Assembly: GCA_905250125.1 (NCBI GenBank)
Contig: CAJNOL010000617.1
Span: 1 to 64,000 of the forward strand
Length of the DNA: 64,000 bases
Source: Rotaria sordida
Lineage: Eukaryota; Rotifera; Eurotatoria; Philodinida; Philodinidae
Reading direction: 5' to 3'
Shown here: positions 58,631 through 64,000 of the stretch, in pieces
Numbering within the stretch: position 1 is the stretch's first letter
Layout of the letters: the number at the start of each line of letters is the position of its first letter
Translations under genes and position numbers: made by a program
Notes under the pieces: model-generated
What the model saw: only the letters and a program-made list of their open reading frames with translations
Databases searched by the model: none
What the model was told of the DNA's origin: nothing

Positions 58631-60881
58631 ATGAATAAAGTAACAAGTGTTGGAAAACACAATGTGGCTCGTATCGAACACGTAACAAGATTAAATGTTA
58701 TTAAAACAAAGGTAATAATCTCAATCTCTAGTATAATTTTCATGAATTTGTTAAATAGGTAAGACCATCTGATAATAATGAACAATACCACACCACAACG
58801 AATACAAATACAACCGTTCCTGATAGTCTTCGATCGATTTCACCAGAATGTATCTCTATACAACAATTGCCTTTAAGAAATAGTGGATATATTACTGACA
58901 AATTAAAAAGTGACAAATTATCATCGTTAGATAGTACTAAATCCTCCATTATCCTTGATTGATAACAAAAGTAATTTGACAACACAGACAACAAATCTTG
59001 GACATCGTTTTATCAATTGGTTTAAGTAAGTTAGTAAATGTTTGTTTATAGTATTCTAATCTTGACAAAGAATTGAGCAAAAATAAATGTTTAAAATATA
59101 ATTACATCATCTTGTCTTTTTTTTTTGACAATTCAATATTCTAATATAAAGTCGATAGTTTCCACTCATAATACAAGGAATTTTCTTGGCTTCTCTTTAT
59201 TTAGTCTTTTGACATTCAAACAAAAGATACTCTTCGGATTAATTGTTGCAGCTATTATAATCTCGATTCTTGCAGTTGCTATTATTCCACCTATCTATGT
59301 ATTCGTCATTCGTCGAACTCATTCTGAATGTAAATGAATTATTAAAATCATTCAAGATTCTTTTTTTAATCTAAATTTAACTTCAGCTTCATTTACTAAT
59401 ACAACTGTTTCGAGTTGTTCATCTTCAACATGTATTGGCAAAGAAACTTCATATCGTTCATCGATAGTTACTGCTCTCTATCCTTTTGATGGAAACACGA
59501 ATGATCAAAGTGGTTATTATACAGGAACGGCATTTGGTACGTCTGCACCCTCTTATACAGTAGGAGCTTATATAAGTCAGACAATAGCTTTAAATCCGAA
59601 TTTACAACAATATGTTCTAATTCCAAATATAAATTTGTCTAAACAAAGTTTTACGTTACAAGCATGGCTCCGTCAAATATCTATCAATGCGTCAACTGAT
59701 TTTGGTATATTTAGTCAATGTGATTCAAATTCGATTTGTATGTCATTAAATTTACGAAATGCACGTTTTGTACTCTCTTTTGATTCTATGAATTCTAATA
59801 ATATTACATTGACTGGTTCAACTTTAGTTAGTTCGAATGAATGGGTTCATGTAACAGTTGTTTATGATGCAACTCTATTTCAACAACAAATCTATGTTGA
59901 TGGTCAAATCGATGCTTTATCAAATGGTATTGTTAATTCTTATCAAGGAGTTTCATTAAGTTCAACAATAATTGGAAGAAGTTCATCGTTGGCTGATGGA
60001 ACTGGATATTTTCAATGGTAAGAAATATCAATTATTTTCTTCAATGATATATTTTTTATTAATGTAAAACGATTTTCAATAATCACAGAATTAAAAAATA
60101 TTAAATCTGTTTCTTTTTTTTTCTCTTCTGTAGACGGATAGATCATTTTACAATAACAGCTGGCGTTGCTCGAAGTGCTTGTCAAATTTCTAATGATGCA
60201 TCATTAATAGTATATTATCCATTTGATACAATTGGAACATATAATAATTATAGTGTTAATCTTTGTAATGGTTATGCATCTGGTACGACAATAATATCAT
60301 CAGGTCGTGTTAATCAAGCTATTTCTTTTACATCAAGTACAAGCTATTTTGAATCACAATGTTTTCCAAGAATGCGTGGCAACGAGCAATCATTTTCATT
60401 TTCACTTTGGGTTAATCCAAACTCTACTACAAGTGGCGGTACATTAGTACATTTATCTTCGAATTCAAATGGTAATGGAACTTGTTTTGATCTTCTTGTT
60501 TTTACAAGCACTGGAAATTTAATATGTCAATGGATGACAACAACTCTAAGTGTTAGTAGTGCTCAAGGTCCTATCATACCAGCAAACACATGGACTCATA
60601 TAGCTGTTGTATACGGTTCTACAAATGGTGTACGTCTTTTTATCAATGGACAATTTAGTACTGCATCATCAAACATTGGATCCCTTTCTTTATATAACAC
60701 TAATGTTCCAATGTATATCACATTAGGTAATCTGAGTCCATCGGGATCATCAACACCGGTTAATTGTCTAAGTGGTTCTATATCTATTTCATCAGGATCT
60801 TTTTTAGGTTCTATTGATGAATTTCGAATTTACGATCGACAATTAAGTAATCAAGAAATATGTGTACTTGCTAATTCATAA
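58631..60881 (+). CDS. Type II membrane protein with LamG/concanavalin-like repeats, disrupted
   Basis: Likely exons: 58631-58711 (ATG), 58759-59025, 59152-59329, 59387-60017, 60134-60881. The N-terminal ~115 residues are cytoplasmic and polar, followed by one membrane segment (ILFGLIVAAIIISILAVAII), a Thr/Ser/Cys linker and two LamG-like (laminin G3/ConA-like) domains: ALYPFDGNTNDQS ... FTLQAWLR ... WVHVTVVYD ... IYVDGQ, then VYYPFDTIG ... FSFSLWV ... WTHIAVVYG ... LFINGQF ... GSIDEFRIYDRQLSNQEI. Such proteins probably bind glycans or matrix at the cell surface; they are common in rotifers. Two problems: the second exon changes frame near 58925-58960, and the junction 60017/60134 joins TG to A, forming a TGA where the family has a Gly codon (YFQGRID pattern expected). 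Confidence 0.65.
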
Positions 60882-61940
60882 ATTTGAAATGAGAAATTCT
60901 ATAGATTGTTTGTTTAATAATGTAATTTTTTATCTTTAATTTTAATTTTAATTTGAAATATAATAAAGAAAATTGACTTTTAAGAATTTTTCTATATTTG
61001 AATAAAAAAATCTTTATGTAAAAAAAAGATCGCTTTAATGCACTACTATCTTTCAATAGATTGTTCGCAATGAACTCATTTCTCTATTGTCTGACGAGGA
61101 AAGTCCTCTAACTAATAAATTGCTTGTCAATGGAAACTATATGCATTATATAGATGCAAATGAGCTGTAAATACTTTGAAAGAATTTATATCCTTAGCTT
61201 ATTACTGCGGAGATATGCACCTTTATGGCTTTTGAACGTCAATAACGTGATCTTCCTTAGAAATATCAGAAAAACTGGTTTTCGAATTTCTACTTGAAAC
61301 TTTATATAGAAATAAGTCTTAACGAGAATAGTTTCTTATTTTTAACCAAAATTTTGAAATAATGATCATATTGATTGATTTACACTATCTAAGTTTTAAT
61401 AATATAAACTATATCAAATAATTCAAATGAAAGTCAATCAGAAAATTTATATGTTGAAAATTTCGATAGATATTCATCAGTGCTATCTCTATTCTTTTTG
61501 CAAAACATTCTTGCTTGTTTATACGCAATACAGTACGCATCTTAAACTTAAATCAATAAAAGAAAAATAATAACAACATTCATTATTTCTCTCTTATTAT
61601 TTTTACAGTATGATAATGAGATGAATTTTTTTTTCAAAAGAAATTGAAAACAATATGAAAGAATACGGACAAAAATCTATTTGAAAAGCTTCACTAGTCG
61701 AGAAACTTGCACGTTCTTTTTTTGAAAGAAATTCATAATAATGATAGAGATTGCCATCGCCGTCACTATTTTTTTTCAATATAATGCACATCTCTGAAAA
61801 AATATGTATTCGCATATGTTTTCTTTTATTATCTTATTTTTAATCTATTTATATTTAATTACAATAAGTTCGAAAGAATATCATGATAAAATAAATAAAT
61901 ACAAAAATATCTGAATAAAATTCTATAAAGAAATCTAGGG
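60882..61940. other. Intergenic region with an old MITE copy
   Basis: Positions 61140-61330 resemble the interior of the MITE at 35490-35781 (gagct.tgaatactttgaaa ... tttct.cttgaaa.ttt). Otherwise AT-rich. Confidence 0.45.
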
Positions 61941-62186
61941 TTAGAAAAAATCGTCTGTATCATTTTCAAAATCAAGTGTCATATAACGATTTGTATTTAA
62001 TTTTCTTTTAATACCTTTGGATAATAATTGATTATCATTGTTAATAATTATTTGATTAGTTCGATCAGAAAGTATATTTGGTGATGAAATCATGGACGGT
62101 TTAAATGTTGAAGAAATACGCTTAGAATTTGTTAGAGATGATGGTGAAGGTGAACGAGATCGTTTATCATCATTGTTATCATTTGT
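61941..62186 (-). CDS. Last exon of an unidentified gene
   Basis: After a TTTCTAG acceptor at 62187-62188 an 82-codon frame runs to TAA at 61941. It encodes KRSRSPSPSS, SSTFKPSMISSPNILSDRTNQ and ends KRKLNTNRYMTLDFENDTDDFF. The Ser/Pro/Arg content and the basic-then-acidic end suggest a nuclear protein with an NLS, but the family is not recognised. No upstream exon was found between 62187 and 64000, so the 5' part is either beyond the window, in exons too small to see, or lost. Confidence 0.45.
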   Translation of the reverse strand, partial: TNDNNDDKRSRSPSPSSLTNSKRISSTFKPSMISSPNILSDRTNQIIINNDNQLLSKGIKRKLNTNRYMTLDFENDTDDFF

Positions 62187-64000
62187 CTAGAAAAAGAATA
62201 TAGTTAATAATGATGAGTAAGTCATAATGATTGGGTAACTTTTGCATGTCATCTTTTCATTTTATTATAAAACAAAATATAATATTACAAGATGTACTGA
62301 AAAAATCTCTATAATTTATAAAGAAAACTTTATTTTATATATGTACTTTTTGTTCTATGAAAACAACAAAATTCTATTATACAAATTTTCGATGCTTTGA
62401 ACAAGAACATTTTTTGATGAATAACTAATTCACTTTTTATCTCATCAACTGAAGAAAATTCTATTCATTAACGATAAAAATACTTTTCACTAGAATGTGT
62501 TTACACTGCTAGTCGATAGAAGACATAAATGAATAAGCTAAGTATTCAAAAAATGATTAGACACTTCTAAAAATGGTCTCACTGAAGATAAACAGTTGTC
62601 GGTCGATGATTTCATCTATCAATAATACAAAAAGAATCGTTGACATGATGCGCAAAGTATTTCATAGATAAGCACAGATGACCAACAAATAATTCTGATC
62701 TCAAAGTTTTGAATTATTATATATGGAACACCATTGACAATAGTACACAATAGAATAAAGTTGAAAATTATGATTCTTTAATCGTTGAAATAACAAAATT
62801 AATTCATTGCGTACTAAAGAATGGTCTGGTGTGTAGTGTCAAAAATTGGTCGAACAGAATTTCATCCTTTTTTTTGAAATAAAAGATGTATATACATAAA
62901 ATATACTTTTCTTTGTAAATTGTAGAACTTTTGTCAGTGCATCTTGTGATATATTTTAGTTTTGTAATAAAATATATTAGATTATGAAAAGATGACATCC
63001 AAAAAGCTGCGATTCATTATGGTCCACCTGCTATTTAGAACTATGATTAAAAGAGTTGCTGTTACAGAGAATTAATTAAGTTTTCTGCTAATAAAATTTT
63101 TGTTCGAATTGAAACAGAAGCCCGAAACAACTAATCCAGTTTTGCATCTAATGTTGTAGATCTCCATTTCATGGATTCAAACGTCAGTTACACAGACTAA
63201 ACTACATATTTACTTTCAAGTGCAATTGGTAATCGAACATCTGTGTATGCTAAGAATATTTAGTAGTATCAAATGATCGATCATCGTTGGATACTCAACA
63301 CTAATCATTTATTATGTCGGGATTCGAACCATATGGTCCGTATCTATTTAGAATACACCAGTCGTGACAATATAACATCGGATGCAAGTTTCATATGATC
63401 ATAAGAGGTATCATTCTCAATGAAAAAGTGTTGGCCTTGATTGCGGGACTGGGATCATCTTGAACATATCTATACTCAGTACGCCAAGGGCTCGAAACGA
63501 GTCGGGCGACTTGAACTTTATTTCTTTTTTTAAGAAAGATTTCTCACATAAGAAAACAGAAAAACATCTGATTTTTCAATTCCGGAGATAGATTTCATTT
63601 GATATTGATCTTTCTAAATCGATTTTTGATAAAGTTTCAACTGATAAAACTATTATATTAATTGATAAAAAAAGACGAAATCTGACTCTTTGAAATTGAT
63701 CAGGAGGTATTTTACTGATCAAAGTTTATGTTAATAAATCATAGTCTTCAAGAAATTAGAGTCTTTGTCTGTCTGTCTGTTCAATAACTAATTCGACTTA
63801 TATCTCTTATGCTGCTTTTTCAAGCATTAAAATTGTCCGACCTGATTCAACTTGTGATCCTATGATAACGAATTTTTTATAATCTTCTCATAAATGACTG
63901 CAGTGAGTCTATCAAAAAGTGGCCCAATTTCGAACCTGGCTTATGTCTAGTCAAGATTAACGAACAAACTTCACTAATTGATAAATCGATTTGAAGATGA
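62187..64000. other. Gene-free right end of window
   Basis: AT-rich with a short gtctgtctgtctgt run at about 63767-63780. No convincing exons on either strand. Confidence 0.4.

Noticed and set aside
61085-61115. Second hammerhead-like motif (ctgacgaggaaagtcc)
   Set aside because: The CUGANGA part and a stem are present, but the required GAAA after stem II is missing.
63300-63400. tRNA-like T-arm on the minus strand (ggttcgaatccc)
   Set aside because: No matching acceptor stem, D-arm or anticodon arm could be drawn around it; at most a tRNA-derived SINE remnant.
1-64000. CRISPR arrays, bacterial operons, ribosome binding sites or rho-independent terminators
   Set aside because: The window is clearly eukaryotic with spliced genes; the tandem repeats found have no spacer structure.

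Overview
The window looks like nuclear DNA of a bdelloid rotifer. The evidence is very AT-rich sequence, many short GT-AG introns of about 45-75 bp, animal gene families (Fat-type cadherin, claudin-like protein, galactokinase, PDK1, ECT2, TOX-type HMG box), a fragment resembling a large leucine-rich family I associate with bdelloids, type II membrane proteins with LamG-like repeats, and TGTGGG-type G-rich tracts, the hexamer reported for Adineta telomeres. The genus cannot be decided. A run of 100 Ns (41128-41227) is a scaffold gap.

Left part (1-23.4 kb): compact, apparently intact genes. In order: the 3' end of a Fat-like cadherin (+) with small cytoplasmic exons and a C-terminal PDZ ligand; a macro-domain/OTU-like fusion (-); a claudin/PMP22-like four-pass protein (-); galactokinase (-), divergent from a PDK1-like kinase without a PH domain (+); a small heat-shock protein with two alpha-crystallin domains (-); a putative secreted peptide precursor with a second ORF inside its intron (-); and a secreted EGF/mucin-like protein (-). 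I joined exons by hand with phase checks. The summed CDS lengths of these models are multiples of three.

Middle (23.4-43.4 kb): almost no genes. It holds a 4.7-kb element with ~1.07-kb inverted arms around a decayed secreted-protein gene, a nested foldback and a TA-flanked MITE. Next come a CLCC1-like gene remnant, a palindrome with telomere-like repeats at its centre, a ~122-bp tandem array, dispersed repeats ending in a small hairpin, a possible hammerhead core, the gap, and a DUF1772-like fragment.

Right part (43.4-64 kb): recognisable animal genes whose reading frames are almost all damaged. They are ECT2 (three homopolymer frameshifts), a small coiled-coil gene split by an 877-bp hAT-type element with an 8-bp target duplication, a TOX-type HMG-box gene (two homopolymer frameshifts), a truncated leucine-rich family member, and a LamG-type membrane protein with a stop formed across a splice junction. 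A 1.49-kb TIR element and other foldbacks lie between them. The contrast between the clean left side and the decayed right side is the main large-scale feature; decay on one homologous copy or assembly indels could both explain it.
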